Of a DNA stretch of 33,500 nucleotides, positions 7,716 to 17,507 are shown one piece after another. The stretch is from an uncultured Veillonella sp. (GTDB lineage Bacteria; Bacillota; Negativicutes; Veillonellales; Veillonellaceae), in the NCBI RefSeq assembly GCF_938010505.1, contig NZ_CALLVP010000054.1, forward strand, positions 1 through 33,500, in the 5' to 3' direction. The notes beneath the pieces are model-generated. The model had not been told where the DNA came from and did no database searches. It was given only the letters and a program-made list of their open reading frames with translations. Each line of letters starts with the position of its first letter. The stretch's first letter is position 1. The translations under genes and the position numbers were made by a program.

Positions 7716-8729
7716 TTAGCGGTGAATATAAACGTCTACACGACGGTTTTCAGCTTTACCTACTGCAGTAGAGTTAGTTGCAACTGGTTTAACATCACCA
7801 TTAGCAATACCGATAAGACGATCAGCAATTACGCCATGGTTAACTAGATATTGAGCAACATATTGTACTCGGCGTTCAGACAAAGCAATGTTGTATTGAG
7901 GGTTTGCATCAGTATCAGCATTACCCATCAATTTAACTTGATCTTGAGGATATTGTTTAGCAGCGTTTACAGCAGCTGTCAAGTTTGGATATTGGTCTGC
8001 ACGAGCAACATCTTGGTCGGAGTCAAAGTAGATAGATTGTACATAGTAGTCCAATTTAGGAGTTTTATATACAGGAGCTTCTGCAGCAGGAGCTGGTACT
8101 GGAGTATATACAGGAGCTGCGGATTTTTGACCACCAAAACGGTAGGACAAACCAACTACTGGACCTTGGAAGGAGATGTTGGATACATCATCACGTTTAG
8201 TATTGATATAACGGTAACCAGCATTGATATCCCAGTCTTGGTTAACTTTGTAGCCTAAACCTGCTTCCCAAGTAGAAGTTCTCTTAGTACCTACACCAAC
8301 TTTACCATAAACGTCTACTTTAGAGCCAAGATTAGCTTTACCAATTACACCTACTTGTGCAATGTTATTTGCTTTAGGGAATACATCACCAGAAAGATGA
8401 GCATAACCACCATATACTGCAAAGTTTTTATTCAAGGATTGAACCAAGTTAAGTTCATGCATTTTATCGCTATAACTAGTGCCAAGCATTTTGTCATTCA
8501 AACCATGATATTGGTATTGCAACGCTGTTTTATCAGTTAAACCGTATGTTACACCACCATCAAAGTTCCATTTTGCATCAGAAGTCCAAACTTTAGTTTT
8601 TGCTTTAGTATCAGATGCACCAAGATCTACTTGAAATTCACCTTTATTGAATTGAGTTTGTGGAGTTGCACCTACTACGGACACGCCTACAGCAGCAACT
8701 GCCAATAAAGCTAATAATTTTTTATTCAT
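7716..8729 (-). CDS. OmpA-family outer membrane porin
   Basis: A 337-aa outer-membrane protein. A signal peptide (MNKKLLALLAVAAVGVSVVGA, cleavage about residue 21) precedes an N-terminal beta-barrel of about 180 residues, seen as alternating aromatic strands such as KWNFDGGVTYGL, ALQYQYHGL and DWDINAGYRYI and closing with VVGLSYRFG. A Pro/Ala-rich hinge (VYTPVPAPAAEAPVYKTP) leads to a C-terminal OmpA domain from about residue 225. That domain has IYFDSDQ, the NADTDANPQYNIALSERR segment whose Asp and Arg bind diaminopimelate in peptidoglycan, and GKAENRRVDVYI. It probably anchors the outer membrane to the cell wall and forms a small pore. RBS GGAGAG. Promoter and terminator are both visible; monocistronic. 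Confidence 0.93.
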   Translation of the reverse strand: MNKKLLALLAVAAVGVSVVGATPQTQFNKGEFQVDLGASDTKAKTKVWTSDAKWNFDGGVTYGLTDKTALQYQYHGLNDKMLGTSYSDKMHELNLVQSLNKNFAVYGGYAHLSGDVFPKANNIAQVGVIGKANLGSKVDVYGKVGVGTKRTSTWEAGLGYKVNQDWDINAGYRYINTKRDDVSNISFQGPVVGLSYRFGGQKSAAPVYTPVPAPAAEAPVYKTPKLDYYVQSIYFDSDQDVARADQYPNLTAAVNAAKQYPQDQVKLMGNADTDANPQYNIALSERRVQYVAQYLVNHGVIADRLIGIANGDVKPVATNSTAVGKAENRRVDVYIHR

Positions 8730-8748
8730 TATAAATCTCTCCAGAAAT

Positions 8749-8769
8749 AACCCTTACAATACTAGGGTT
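8749..8769 (-). promoter_or_regulatory. 5' UTR hairpin of the OmpA-family gene
   Basis: AACCCT (8749-8754) and AGGGTT (8764-8769) can pair just upstream of the GGAGAG ribosome binding site in the transcript. A 5' hairpin here could stabilise a highly expressed porin mRNA; that role is inferred. Confidence 0.4.
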
Positions 8770-8787
8770 TTGTAATAATATAATTAT

Positions 8788-8816
8788 ATTTTACACATTT
8801 TTACACTTTTTTTCAA
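8788..8816 (-). promoter_or_regulatory. promoter of the OmpA-family gene
   Basis: On the minus strand TTGAAA (8811-8816), 17-nt spacer, TAAAAT (8788-8793), about 60 nt upstream of the ATG. Confidence 0.6.
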
Positions 8817-8944
8817 TATAAGTCCATATTTTTTATGAATTCACAATGAGCTTTTCAAATTTTATCTATATAGAAATATTATAAATATGAACATTAAACT
8901 GTCTCAATTACTTTATCACTACAAAGCCCAACCATTATAAAAAA

Positions 8945-8979
8945 ATAAAAGCCTCCGTATGCACTAAGGAGGCTTTTAT
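8945..8979. terminator. rho-independent terminator in the OmpA/MATE intergenic region
   Basis: ATAAAAGCCTCC (8945-8956) and its exact complement (8968-8979) form a 12-bp stem with an 11-nt loop and U-rich flanks on both strands. It lies 300 nt beyond the MATE stop codon, so it ends either a long MATE 3' UTR or a separate small minus-strand transcript from the 8980-9278 gap. That gap has no ORF of normal size; it holds a hairpin ACACATT/AATGTGT (9038-9055). Confidence 0.85.
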
Positions 8980-9278
8980 CGTTTCTTATATATACCCTTA
9001 CATATATACGTGAAATCAGAAGTTTCTGGTCAGATAACACATTCCCCAATGTGTCATTTTCTCCATATTAGGTATGTGTACATCAAATAAAATAAATAGA
9101 CAAGAGTTTATTCACTATTTTTTCATGAACTATTCTATTTTTTTCAATGTAACAAATGATAATTAACAAAACAATACTGATTTTATCTATATCCTCATAT
9201 TACATCGAGTCTTTTAAATTTTACATGAAAATCCCCTTAGTATAAAACAAAATTAGAGCAAACTGTATTCACGTAATA

Positions 9279-10688
9279 TCAAACAATTTTATGTTGCCAT
9301 GCTCCACGAATAAATCGCCAATAAGAACAGCATAATCGTAGAGACTGATCAAAGCACAAAGATAACCATGCCCCAAAGAGGCCTAAACCTAATGTAATAC
9401 ACAATAGATATGTAATGATAGGCCGAATGATTGCTACGCTCACAAGGGAATATTTCATGATGTAATATGTATCCCCTGCACCTTTCAACACACCGGAGTA
9501 TACTTGTTGTAATGCTTGAGGAAATGCAGCGATTGCCATAATGCCCATCAAAGTAGCAGAAAGGGTAACAACATCACTTTCACGAGTATAAAACTGTACT
9601 AAAAAATCACCAGGGCCAATAAAGATTAATGCACTTACAAGGCCCACGACTAAACCGATACGAGCACCAATTTTACCATAAGTACGTGCAATATCCGGCC
9701 TTTTATGCCCAAGATTTTGACCCGTATGTGACGCGCCTGCAAAGCCAAGTCCCATTGCAAAATAATAAAATATATCCATTAGATTCATACATACGTAATG
9801 CGCGGCCAAAGGTACTGCACCTAAGGAAGCCACGATCATAGTGTATGTATACATACCGAACCGTTCAAAGAACTGTTCCCCCAAAGAACTGCCACCTACA
9901 TGAAACATCGTATGAAGTACAGGTCTTTCAAAAATCCACTTCGACGGATGGCGCAATGTTAATCCAGTAGCAGTATGTTGTGAAATCGTACGCAACAACA
10001 ATAATGCAATAATCGCACTACTGATCATGGTGGAAACCCCTGCCCCCATAACACCAAGTTCAGGGAAGAAACCAATACCATAAATCAAGAAGAAGTTCAT
10101 TATTGTATTCAAAATATTCCCTACTACATTAGATTTAAAAATAACTTTAGTATTACCATATCCAATGAGTGCAGCCCCTACGATTTGACTAAAAGACTGA
10201 AAGATTAAACTAATAACTATGAAACGACCATACCAAACAGCTGTTTCAATATAGCCATCTTCAGCACCTGTAAAACGTAGAATATGCTCTAAATTTAAGA
10301 AACATATCAATAATAACGGTACATAAATCAAAAAATTCAATAAAATAGACTGCTTGAGCACGGCATTCATACCATCTACATCACCTTCACCATTACGACG
10401 AGCTATAATTGCCGTCACGGCAATGGATAAGGCTCGACAGAAGATGAGCATTACCATCTCAGGTTGTCCCATAATGCCTACCGAAGCAAGAGCTGACGCA
10501 CCTAAGGCACCAACCATCGCCAAATCGATAGCCGTCATAAATTGTAACATCAAGCCTTGTAATGTAGCTGGCCAAGCTATTTTTAAATAATTACCATATA
10601 GCTGCTTTGTAGTTCCTACAGGTCCTAATCGTTCTGCAACAGGTAACATGGTATCTATTGAAAGCCATCGTTGTATACGGTCTAACAT
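9279..10688 (-). CDS. MATE family efflux transporter
   Basis: A 469-residue multidrug/toxin extrusion protein with about twelve transmembrane segments in two homologous halves. The first half starts with YLKIAWPATLQGLMLQFMTAIDLAMVGALGASALASVGI and contains RALSIAVTAIIARRNGEG. The second half starts near FHVGGSSLGEQFFERFG and carries the equivalent GLGFAGASHTGQNLGHKRPD. This half-to-half correspondence is typical of MATE pumps, which exchange Na+ or H+ for cationic drugs; the substrate cannot be told from sequence. RBS AGGAG, 5-7 nt before the ATG. Closest to the NorM/DinF-type bacterial branch by appearance. Confidence 0.9.
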   Translation of the reverse strand: MLDRIQRWLSIDTMLPVAERLGPVGTTKQLYGNYLKIAWPATLQGLMLQFMTAIDLAMVGALGASALASVGIMGQPEMVMLIFCRALSIAVTAIIARRNGEGDVDGMNAVLKQSILLNFLIYVPLLLICFLNLEHILRFTGAEDGYIETAVWYGRFIVISLIFQSFSQIVGAALIGYGNTKVIFKSNVVGNILNTIMNFFLIYGIGFFPELGVMGAGVSTMISSAIIALLLLRTISQHTATGLTLRHPSKWIFERPVLHTMFHVGGSSLGEQFFERFGMYTYTMIVASLGAVPLAAHYVCMNLMDIFYYFAMGLGFAGASHTGQNLGHKRPDIARTYGKIGARIGLVVGLVSALIFIGPGDFLVQFYTRESDVVTLSATLMGIMAIAAFPQALQQVYSGVLKGAGDTYYIMKYSLVSVAIIRPIITYLLCITLGLGLFGAWLSLCFDQSLRLCCSYWRFIRGAWQHKIV

Positions 10689-10824
10689 CCTATCTCCTAT
10701 TCATGTAAGATCATATAGTAAAGGCATTACTTCACTTCTTATATCTATTGTATTATATCATATAACACATAAGAAGTCATTCATACATTATGCATTTTAA
10801 ATAAGAATATATATCAAAATAACA

Positions 10825-10887
10825 AAAGAACCTCTTATACAAAATCTATGTAACCTATCAGGTATAACAGTGTATAAGAGGTTCTTT
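10825..10887 (-). terminator. 17-bp stem terminator after the trimeric autotransporter gene
   Basis: A perfect 17-bp inverted repeat: AAAGAACCTCTTATACA (10825-10841) and its complement (10871-10887). It encloses a 29-nt loop that contains a smaller ACCT/AGGT hairpin. On the minus strand TTCTTTTGTTATTTTG follows. It lies 54 nt after the inferred original stop codon. The remaining 10689-10824 stretch is A+T-rich leader of the MATE gene with nothing else recognisable. Confidence 0.8.
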
Positions 10888-11777
10888 AAGTTTACAGGAA
10901 AATGATTATCTTAAACTATTATCAAAACTAGCTCTCAACTTTTAACCTTTAGATGCTAATAGTTGATTTACTACTGCACGCAAGTCATCTAAGCCTTGTT
11001 TAGTCTCAGCCAATTCTTGACGTTGACGTTCATTTTCAGCTTCTAATGTATTTAGACGTGCTGCTTGATTAGCAATAACAGTTTTTTGATTACTATTCTC
11101 TTTTTTTTGAGGCTAGATACTTCGTCTTGCATTACATAAACAGAGCTAATAGGACCTGCTTTATAACGTTCTGGAATAGCGTCTTTTCTTTCACGACTAC
11201 CACCAAATTTATGCGTTACACCTGCATTTACCATATTGTGGCTAGTACCAAGTGAAACACCTACGTTGAACATAGTATCTTCAGTTCGGTAGTGAGCAAT
11301 ACCGATAGCCCCCGCAGTTTCACCACGGTAGTTGCCAATACCAGCCATAATTTGAGTTGGTTCCAATGGATCGTATTGAATTGGTTTCAACGCTGCCATA
11401 GCTGCCGCATGAGCACCAACACGTTGTGTTTCAGTACCTACACGATTAACAGCTTCTTGTAAACCAGCATTAGATACTTTCAATTGGCTAACATTTACTG
11501 CATCAGTATCATCTGTGCCAGGCGCTACCCCATGAATTTGGTTGCCACCATTATTTAAGCCGTCCACAGTAAGGGATACAGGGCTAGCTGTTGCATCTGC
11601 TGGAGTAATAGTCATGCCACCACCCTTAATTACAGTAGAGTTGCCAGCTGCATCTTTCACAGTTGTACCTGCAGGGGTAATCTTAGTAGATACACCGTTT
11701 TCATCACCTATGGTAACACTGTTTAGACCTTTCAAGTCTTTAGCCAAGCCATATGTGAAAGTAGTTCTATCTTGGTT

Positions 11778-12047
11778 AACTACAAGACTATCACCAGCTT
11801 GGAATTTTACAGTATCTCCACCTTGTACTTTTTCAACGGTACCGCCAGCAGCCGTTACATTCCATGCAGATATATCTTTAACTTGTTGTTTACCAGCATC
11901 TGTTGAGTTGCTCAAGTCTTGATTTGCTGCATTATCGATTTTACGTTTAGTCACATCATCGAGTTTAACAGTGACATCGTCGCCATTAGCAACAGTAGTA
12001 AGACTATTTTCCCCTTTAACATTGAATTTCACATCACCTGTGCTCAA
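11778..12047 (-). repeat. adhesin stalk module, copy 2
   Basis: This segment encodes about 90 residues beginning LSTGDVKFNVKGEN and containing VKLDD, DLSNSTDAGKQQVKD and WNV. It repeats the module at 12471-12740 with an offset of 693 nt (231 codons). It is an internal duplication within the adhesin gene. Confidence 0.8.
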
Positions 12048-12470
12048 AGACTTTTCATCGGTAGAACCAGAGTTACCACCTAAAGAAACCTTACGAGCAA
12101 TGGCTTCTGTATTTTTATCAATATTAGCTTTATTGGTTGCAATATCGCCAGCATTTTTAGAGATTGCCGCTTTGTTATCAGCAATAGCATCAGCATTTTT
12201 GCCAATCTTATCTGTATTATCAGCGATATTGGCTTTATTTTCCTCTACTTGATCATCAACGTGTTTCAACTGGTCTTCTGTGGCAGCACGACCAGATACA
12301 GGTTGTGTTTGACCTGGAACCCATGTAGTGTTAGTCAAGCCTGTTACTTGAGGTGTTTCAACTCCAGTTGTCGCTTTCACTTTTGGTGCTGTAATCGTTT
12401 GAGTAGCGGTTACCGTATCAAAAGTTACATCTTTCTTAGTAGAAACGGTGAAGTCTTTTCCATTTTGAGT

Positions 12471-12740
12471 AATGGAAATATTATCACCATCGATAAACTT
12501 AACTGTGTTGCCACCTTCAACTTTTTCGGCAGTATTACCATTAGCTACTACATTCCATACAGATAAATCTTTAACTTGTTGTTTACCAGTATCTGTTAAG
12601 TTGCTCAAATCCGTATTTGCTGCATTGTTGATTTTATTAGCCGTGGCATCATCTAATTTGACAGTTACATCTTCGCCATTAGCTTCAGTAACAATACCAT
12701 TTTGACCTTTAATATTGAATTTTACATCACCTGTGCTCAA
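12471..12740 (-). repeat. adhesin stalk module, copy 1
   Basis: This encodes LSTGDVKFNIKGQN followed by VKLDD, DLSNLTDTGKQQVKD, WNVVANG and GGNTVKFIDGD, closely matching copy 2. Long direct repeats like these are substrates for recombinational length change and for misassembly. Confidence 0.8.
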
Positions 12741-12809
12741 GGATTTCTCATCGGTAGACCCAGTATTACCACCTAAAGAAATCTTACGAGGGATAGCTGT
12801 CGTGTTTTT

Positions 12810-13130
12810 GTCGATGTTATCCTTATTAGTTGTAATATCAGCTTTGTTTGTAGCAATATCGCCCGCATTTTTATCTATTGCAGTTTTATTGTCGGCTATC
12901 TTTTACTTATTCGCAGCAATATTATCCTTATTGGTAGTAATATCCGTTATGTTTGTCGCAATATCGCCTGCATTCCTATCAATTGCAGTTTTATTGTCCG
13001 CAATTTTTTGTTTATTCGTCGCAATATTGTCTTTATTGGTTGCAATATCAGACTTATTTATTACAATATCGCCTGCATTTTTAGCGATTGCAGTTTTATT
13101 TGTATCAATAGCAGTTTTGTTAGCTTCAGC
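12810..13130 (-). repeat. short coiled-coil repeats in the adhesin stalk
   Basis: Tandem, degenerate repeats of 7- and 14-residue units such as DIATNKDNIATNKQKIADNK and AIDKNAGDIxxNK are encoded here, with strong DNA-level similarity between units (recurring 'gcaatatcgcctgcattt' on the plus strand). The nonsense codon TAA (12903-12905) stands where the neighbouring repeat has CAA (Gln). Confidence 0.75.
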
Positions 13131-15159
13131 TTTATCGTCAACTTTTTTCAATTGATATACATTAACAGCATCTTTATCAGCGATACCATCTGCTACATTG
13201 GCAACTTTCAAATTCCCAGCATTGATACCTTTGTCACCATCAATTTTTACAGTTTCATTACCGCCAACATTATTGAATGATGCACTGTTTAATTTAGAAA
13301 AATCTTTTTCAAGGCTACAGAGATTTTCTTATCATTTCTAGCAACCGTAACATTATCGTCACCAAAAAAATCTACTGCATTTCCTTTTTTAACCGCCACT
13401 GGTGTAGTTTCTCCATTAGCAGAAAGATTCCACCCGTATTTATTTTGATCAATCGCTTGATTAATAGCATTAGCTACGTTAGCAGAATCCGCCATACCAG
13501 TCGATGCTGTAGCGCTACCATTTGCTACAGTAATATCTTGCTTTTTACCAGAAACTGTAATTTTCTTACCATTAGCTGTAGTTGTAATGTATGTATTATC
13601 ACCATTTACAGCTAATTTACTATTAGCAAGGTTCACGTCGCCTGTACCAGTATCACCTGTGAAAGCTAAATTAACACTCTTTAGTTGTGCCACGTTTACT
13701 GCATCTGTATCAGCAGTACCTGCAGCAACATAATTAATTTGACGTGTTTGGTTTGTCGTACCAATAGCAACACCACCTAATTTAGATGTTAACGTAGCAC
13801 CACTTAAATCAGCATATGTATCTGTACGACTAGCATTAACATTATATCCCGCTACACCTGAAGCAATATCAGCTGTAGATTTTGAGCCAACAGCTACACC
13901 ATCTACTACTTTACCTCTAGCGCCATCACCAACAGCTACAGAACGGCTTGCAGATGCGTCTGTTGCGGCATTTGGACCAATAGCAATGGAATTAGTTGCC
14001 GTAGCACCAGTATTATCTTTATTAGCAACATCAGAAGATTTTATAGATATATATTTATAAGCGATTTGATCTACAATAGCACTAAGTTGGGAGCCATTAA
14101 TTGCATCTGTGGAAGTAGCACTTACTTTACCAGGAGCCACGTGTTTCAACTGACGCTCATACCCTTTAGAACCAAAAGATACGACGTCACCTGGCAATGT
14201 TTTATCACCACCAGCCCAGGAAGCAACAACGTTATTTGGCAATGTATAGCTAGATTGTTTTGTACCACCTACATCAGTATTAGAACCACCACCGATGGCA
14301 ATAGCATTATCACGATTTTCCCTAGCCCCTGTGCCAATGGCAATAGCATTTTTTACATCATCATTGGCTTGACCAGAAGCACCACTAGAAATTCCTGATA
14401 AACGATCCTTCGCATTTGCACCAGTACCAATTGCAATGCCCACATTACCAGACTGACCTTTCATACCTAATGTGATACCAGATTCGCTAGCCGTTGCCGT
14501 TGTATATAGCGGATTTCTCATATCAAAGCCTGTTAAGCTTTGAACAGCACTACGCAAATCTCCAGTCTTATTCTCACTATTATTCGTAGTATAAACAACT
14601 TTTATACCATCAGCTTTAACTACATCATCGCCACCAATAACAGTAGAAGAGTTACCTTGAGCTATTGTATTTCCCCCAATGGCAATTGCTTGTTCCCCAA
14701 TTACTCTTGCACCTTCATTAGCAGTATTACCCCCACCAATAGCGATTCCTTGTGGACTGTTAACACTGGTACTAGAATTAGAACCTATTGCAATAGAATA
14801 TCCACCAGCAGCTGCTGCATTTTGACCGAAACCTACAGCTTTGTCACCAGTAACAGAAGCACCAGCCCCTAAGCCTACTGCTGTTGCATGCAGATTTGTA
14901 GGCAAAGTATTTGCCGCCATAGAGATGCTAGCATTAGTCATTGCTAATGCAGCCAAGATTGCTGCTACAACAATTTTCTTTTTACCACTATTATTCTTAG
15001 CGAACTCAGATACTACTACGTAACATTTTTTGATTTGCTCCAAACCACTTTAAAAATCTTATTCATACTTTCTCCTATAAACTATATTAATATTAATGCT
15101 CCCTCGATGTTTTATCATATGGTAAGTCATACGAGAATTTTAAAATTTTCAATGTTATA

Positions 15160-15189
15160 AGTATACCAAAACCTTTAATATACTATCAA
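15160..15189 (-). promoter_or_regulatory. promoter of the trimeric autotransporter gene
   Basis: On the minus strand TTGATA (15184-15189), 18-nt spacer, TATACT (15160-15165), giving a leader of about 85 nt. The stretch 15190-15655 beyond it is extremely A+T-rich; I see no gene, RNA or repeat in it. Confidence 0.5.
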
Positions 15190-15658
15190 ACTTTTTCATT
15201 TATTTTTCACAATTATAGGCATTACAAAAATAGCGTAGCAATGGGCTTTATATTGATTTATGTCACAAATTTATATAAAATATGGGCTTATTTTATACCA
15301 TACCGAAGAGATAAAATGAATATAAACTCATAATTAATTATTTAAGTTCCGTTTATATGATTATATATACTAAGAAATACGTTTATACCGCTAGATATTA
15401 TGAACTAAATCACATATTACCACTGTAGACATAATTATTTCATTAAATTATTATAAAACTTTAGATATAACCCCTTAATCAAGGATTCAGTTACTATATC
15501 TTTCAAAACTATGCTCAAAATATTATCGATTATGTTAAACTTCTTATACATCACTATTGTCTTGTTATAAAGCATTTAGCCTATTATGTATCGCTTTTAG
15601 TTTATTATGTTTCATTTTCGCCAACATTTAATTGAGTTCATCTTATATTACATAATAA

Positions 15659-15698
15659 AAAGCTATCTCATAGAAATGACAATCTACGAGATAGCTTT
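15659..15698 (-). terminator. terminator of the pxp operon
   Basis: AAAGCTATCTC (15659-15669) pairs with GAGATAGCTTT (15688-15698), and TAGA/TCTA extends the stem inside. On the minus strand it ends in CTTTTTATT. It lies 34 nt after the pxpC stop. Confidence 0.88.
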
Positions 15699-15732
15699 AT
15701 TACTAAATTGTATAATTAAATTAGGGAACAAA

Positions 15733-16767
15733 CTAGCGTAATTTAAAAACATATAAACTTTGTTCGTGTGCTAATTGTATTCGCTTATGCAAGCGTCTTA
15801 TATATGTACGATATATTTCTTGTGCTTCTTCAACGGATATAATATCAAAATGAATTCCGTCCCCTACTGGCAATTGGCTCAACCTAGGTAAATCCGCCGT
15901 AATCACAGTACCAATCTTTGTATAGCCACCTGTTGTTTGCCGATCTGCCATGAGCACTATAGGATTGCCATCTGAAGGAACTTGAATAGAACCAAAAACA
16001 GCTCCATCAGAAATAATATCCGCACTCTCTATATGCTCTATAACAGGACCATCTAAGCGGAAGCCCATGCGATCACATTGCACAGTCAACGTATATATTT
16101 TACTTCCAAAAGTCTTGATCCCTTTCTCTGTAAAATACTTTGCTTGATCACCAAGAACAACACGCAAAGGTTCGTGACACTCACGACCGCCGCGGTTATA
16201 TAGGGCAGTATTGAATAAGTTATGACTACCATAGAAGTCGCACACATTCACGTCTCCTCTAGTAAATGCTTTAATGCCAAACTGATCTCCCGCTTGTAAT
16301 GGACGCCCCTCAAAACCACCTATGTTAGCCTTTGTATGAGTGGATACGCTACCGTTAATAGCGGGAACATCGATACCACCAGAGAAAGCAATATACATAC
16401 GCACTCCACATTGGCTGAAGACACCAGAAATGATATCGCCTTCGTGACATATAAAAGGTATATATCGAGGCACCACTACATTATTAATCGTAGGGTGCAT
16501 ATCGGCGCCCGTGAAAGCAACGATACATGTACCTTGGACGATTAACGTAGGTGGCAATACGGTGCACTCTAGTGCACCGAGAGGAGTCGTATTACCTACA
16601 AGTGCTTGTCCTAAGAGATAGCTTTCACTATCCATAGGACCAGCCACAGGCATACCATATTGTTGAAAGCCAATACGCCCTACATCTTGAATCGTTGTAT
16701 ACATACCCGGAGCATCTACGTAGATTAAAGCACGCTGAAACTCATTTATATCCACGCAAATCACCAC
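15733..16767 (-). CDS. pxpC: 5-oxoprolinase subunit PxpC (biotin-dependent carboxyltransferase/KipA family)
   Basis: A 344-aa protein of the AHS2/KipA domain family, the C subunit of the prokaryotic ATP-dependent 5-oxoprolinase PxpABC that opens 5-oxoproline to glutamate. Family features are PGMYTTIQDVGRIGFQQYGMPVAGPMD near the N-terminus, LLGQALVGN, ALECTVLPP, IAFSGGIDVP, and the C-terminal PSDGNPIVLMADRQTTGGYTKIGTV. It overlaps the end of pxpB by 26 nt, so the two are translationally coupled. The start is uncertain: GTG 16767 is used here, but GTG 16755 has the better spaced GGTGAT site. Last gene of the operon, followed by a terminator. Confidence 0.9.
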   Translation of the reverse strand: MVICVDINEFQRALIYVDAPGMYTTIQDVGRIGFQQYGMPVAGPMDSESYLLGQALVGNTTPLGALECTVLPPTLIVQGTCIVAFTGADMHPTINNVVVPRYIPFICHEGDIISGVFSQCGVRMYIAFSGGIDVPAINGSVSTHTKANIGGFEGRPLQAGDQFGIKAFTRGDVNVCDFYGSHNLFNTALYNRGGRECHEPLRVVLGDQAKYFTEKGIKTFGSKIYTLTVQCDRMGFRLDGPVIEHIESADIISDGAVFGSIQVPSDGNPIVLMADRQTTGGYTKIGTVITADLPRLSQLPVGDGIHFDIISVEEAQEIYRTYIRRLHKRIQLAHEQSLYVFKLR

Positions 16768-17485
16768 TTTCTATTTCATATATAGATGGAATATATTCCA
16801 TCCCCAAGGATTTAATCCTATGGAATTTGTTTTCATCGATAGGCACATAACGAACGTAGTCCCCTGCCCTTAATAGGGCAGCTTGCTTTTTAGACATGTC
16901 ATACATAGTCAAAGGTGTGCGTCCAATAATCTGCCAGCCCCCTGGAGAATCTGATGGATATGTACCAGTCTGTTCCCCTGCAATACCTACAGAGCCGGCA
17001 GGAATCAAAGTTCTTGGTGAAGACAACCGCGGCGTTGCAATGCGTGGGTCCATCCCTCCTAAATAGGTAAAGCCAGGAATGAAGCCTAGCATATAAACTA
17101 AATAATCTGTACCACTATGAATGGATACAACCTCAGCTTCACTTAAATGATTATGCGAGGCTACAAAGCCTAAATCTGGGCCAAATTCGCCACCATATAC
17201 GGTGGGTATTTCAACAATCGTAACGAGTTCATTTGCGCTATCCATTACCGATTCTTGCAATGTGGGTTCAAGAATTCTACAAATATCTGAATAAGAATAT
17301 ACCATTGCATCATATTGAACAAGCAATGCGCAATATGTAGGAACTAGTTCAATAATTCCATCTAGCTGTAAGTCTTTAATCTGCTCTATAATTTGTCGGA
17401 TGTGTCGATTAATCTTTGGATCGATTACTTGACCAAAATCAATAGAGATAGCGCAATCCCCTACAGGTGAAATTGTAGGTTTCAT
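16742..17485 (-). CDS. pxpB: 5-oxoprolinase subunit PxpB (KipI family)
   Basis: A 247-aa AHS1/KipI-family protein, the B subunit of the 5-oxoprolinase complex. Typical features: the N-terminal PVGDCAISIDFGQVIDP, a central EIPTVYGGEFGPDLGFVASHNHLSEAEVVSIHSG segment, YLVYMLGFIPGFTYLGGMDPRIATPRL, and the PAGSVGIAGEQTGTYPSDSPGGWQIIGRTPL signature. In Bacillus the paralogous KipI inhibits the sporulation kinase KinA, but the 5-oxoprolinase gene order here favours the metabolic role. RBS GGGAGGT, 6 nt before the ATG. A strong hairpin lies in the 74-nt gap from the transporter gene. Confidence 0.92.
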   Translation of the reverse strand: MKPTISPVGDCAISIDFGQVIDPKINRHIRQIIEQIKDLQLDGIIELVPTYCALLVQYDAMVYSYSDICRILEPTLQESVMDSANELVTIVEIPTVYGGEFGPDLGFVASHNHLSEAEVVSIHSGTDYLVYMLGFIPGFTYLGGMDPRIATPRLSSPRTLIPAGSVGIAGEQTGTYPSDSPGGWQIIGRTPLTMYDMSKKQAALLRAGDYVRYVPIDENKFHRIKSLGMEYIPSIYEIESGDLRGYK

Positions 17486-17507
17486 TTGTACCTCCCGTTG
17501 TAACTGG

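Larger units (their letters stand above)
10942..15066 (-). pseudogene. trimeric autotransporter adhesin (YadA-type), broken by three frameshifts and one nonsense codon
   Basis: The repaired protein would be about 1375 aa. It starts at ATG 15066 (RBS AGGAGAAAGT) with MNKIFKVVWSKSK, an extended signal peptide region of type Vc adhesins. A head of SIAIGSNS/AIAIGTGA left-handed-roll repeats comes next, then a neck (GSQLSAI, DAVNVAQLK), a stalk of NKxxIAxN coiled-coil repeats, and a YadA anchor (GAHAAAMAALKPIQYDP to VGVTHKFGG-like strands, about 11200-11400). A further coiled-coil tail ends at TAA 10942. Four lesions are seen. A6 where A7 is needed (15025-15031) stops the ESPR frame at codon 17. 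A5 where A6 is needed lies near 13310-13314. A CAA-to-TAA nonsense codon is at 12903-12905. A8 where A9 is needed is at 11101-11108. The three one-base losses sum to one codon, so the first and last frames agree. Phase variation or base-call error in homopolymers are alternatives for the indels, not for the stop. Confidence 0.88.

Noticed and set aside
9160..9175. A Fur-like box upstream of the small-transcript region (TGATAATTAAC)
   Set aside because: Only one half-site is good and it is not near a convincing promoter.
12810..13130. A CRISPR-like array, suggested by regularly spaced repeats
   Set aside because: The repeats are in-frame, degenerate, of variable spacing, and encode coiled-coil stalk units; no constant repeat with unique spacers and no cas genes.
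11052..15043. Three separate adhesin genes (start points at 15043, 13211 and 12740)
   Set aside because: The pieces are consecutive parts of one trimeric autotransporter; the apparent starts are TTG codons in mid-domain, and one-base repairs plus one CAA-to-TAA reversal join them.
15190..15655. A missing gene in the long gap upstream of the adhesin
   Set aside because: No reading frame with a ribosome binding site, no RNA fold and no repeat could be supported; very A+T-rich intergenic DNA.
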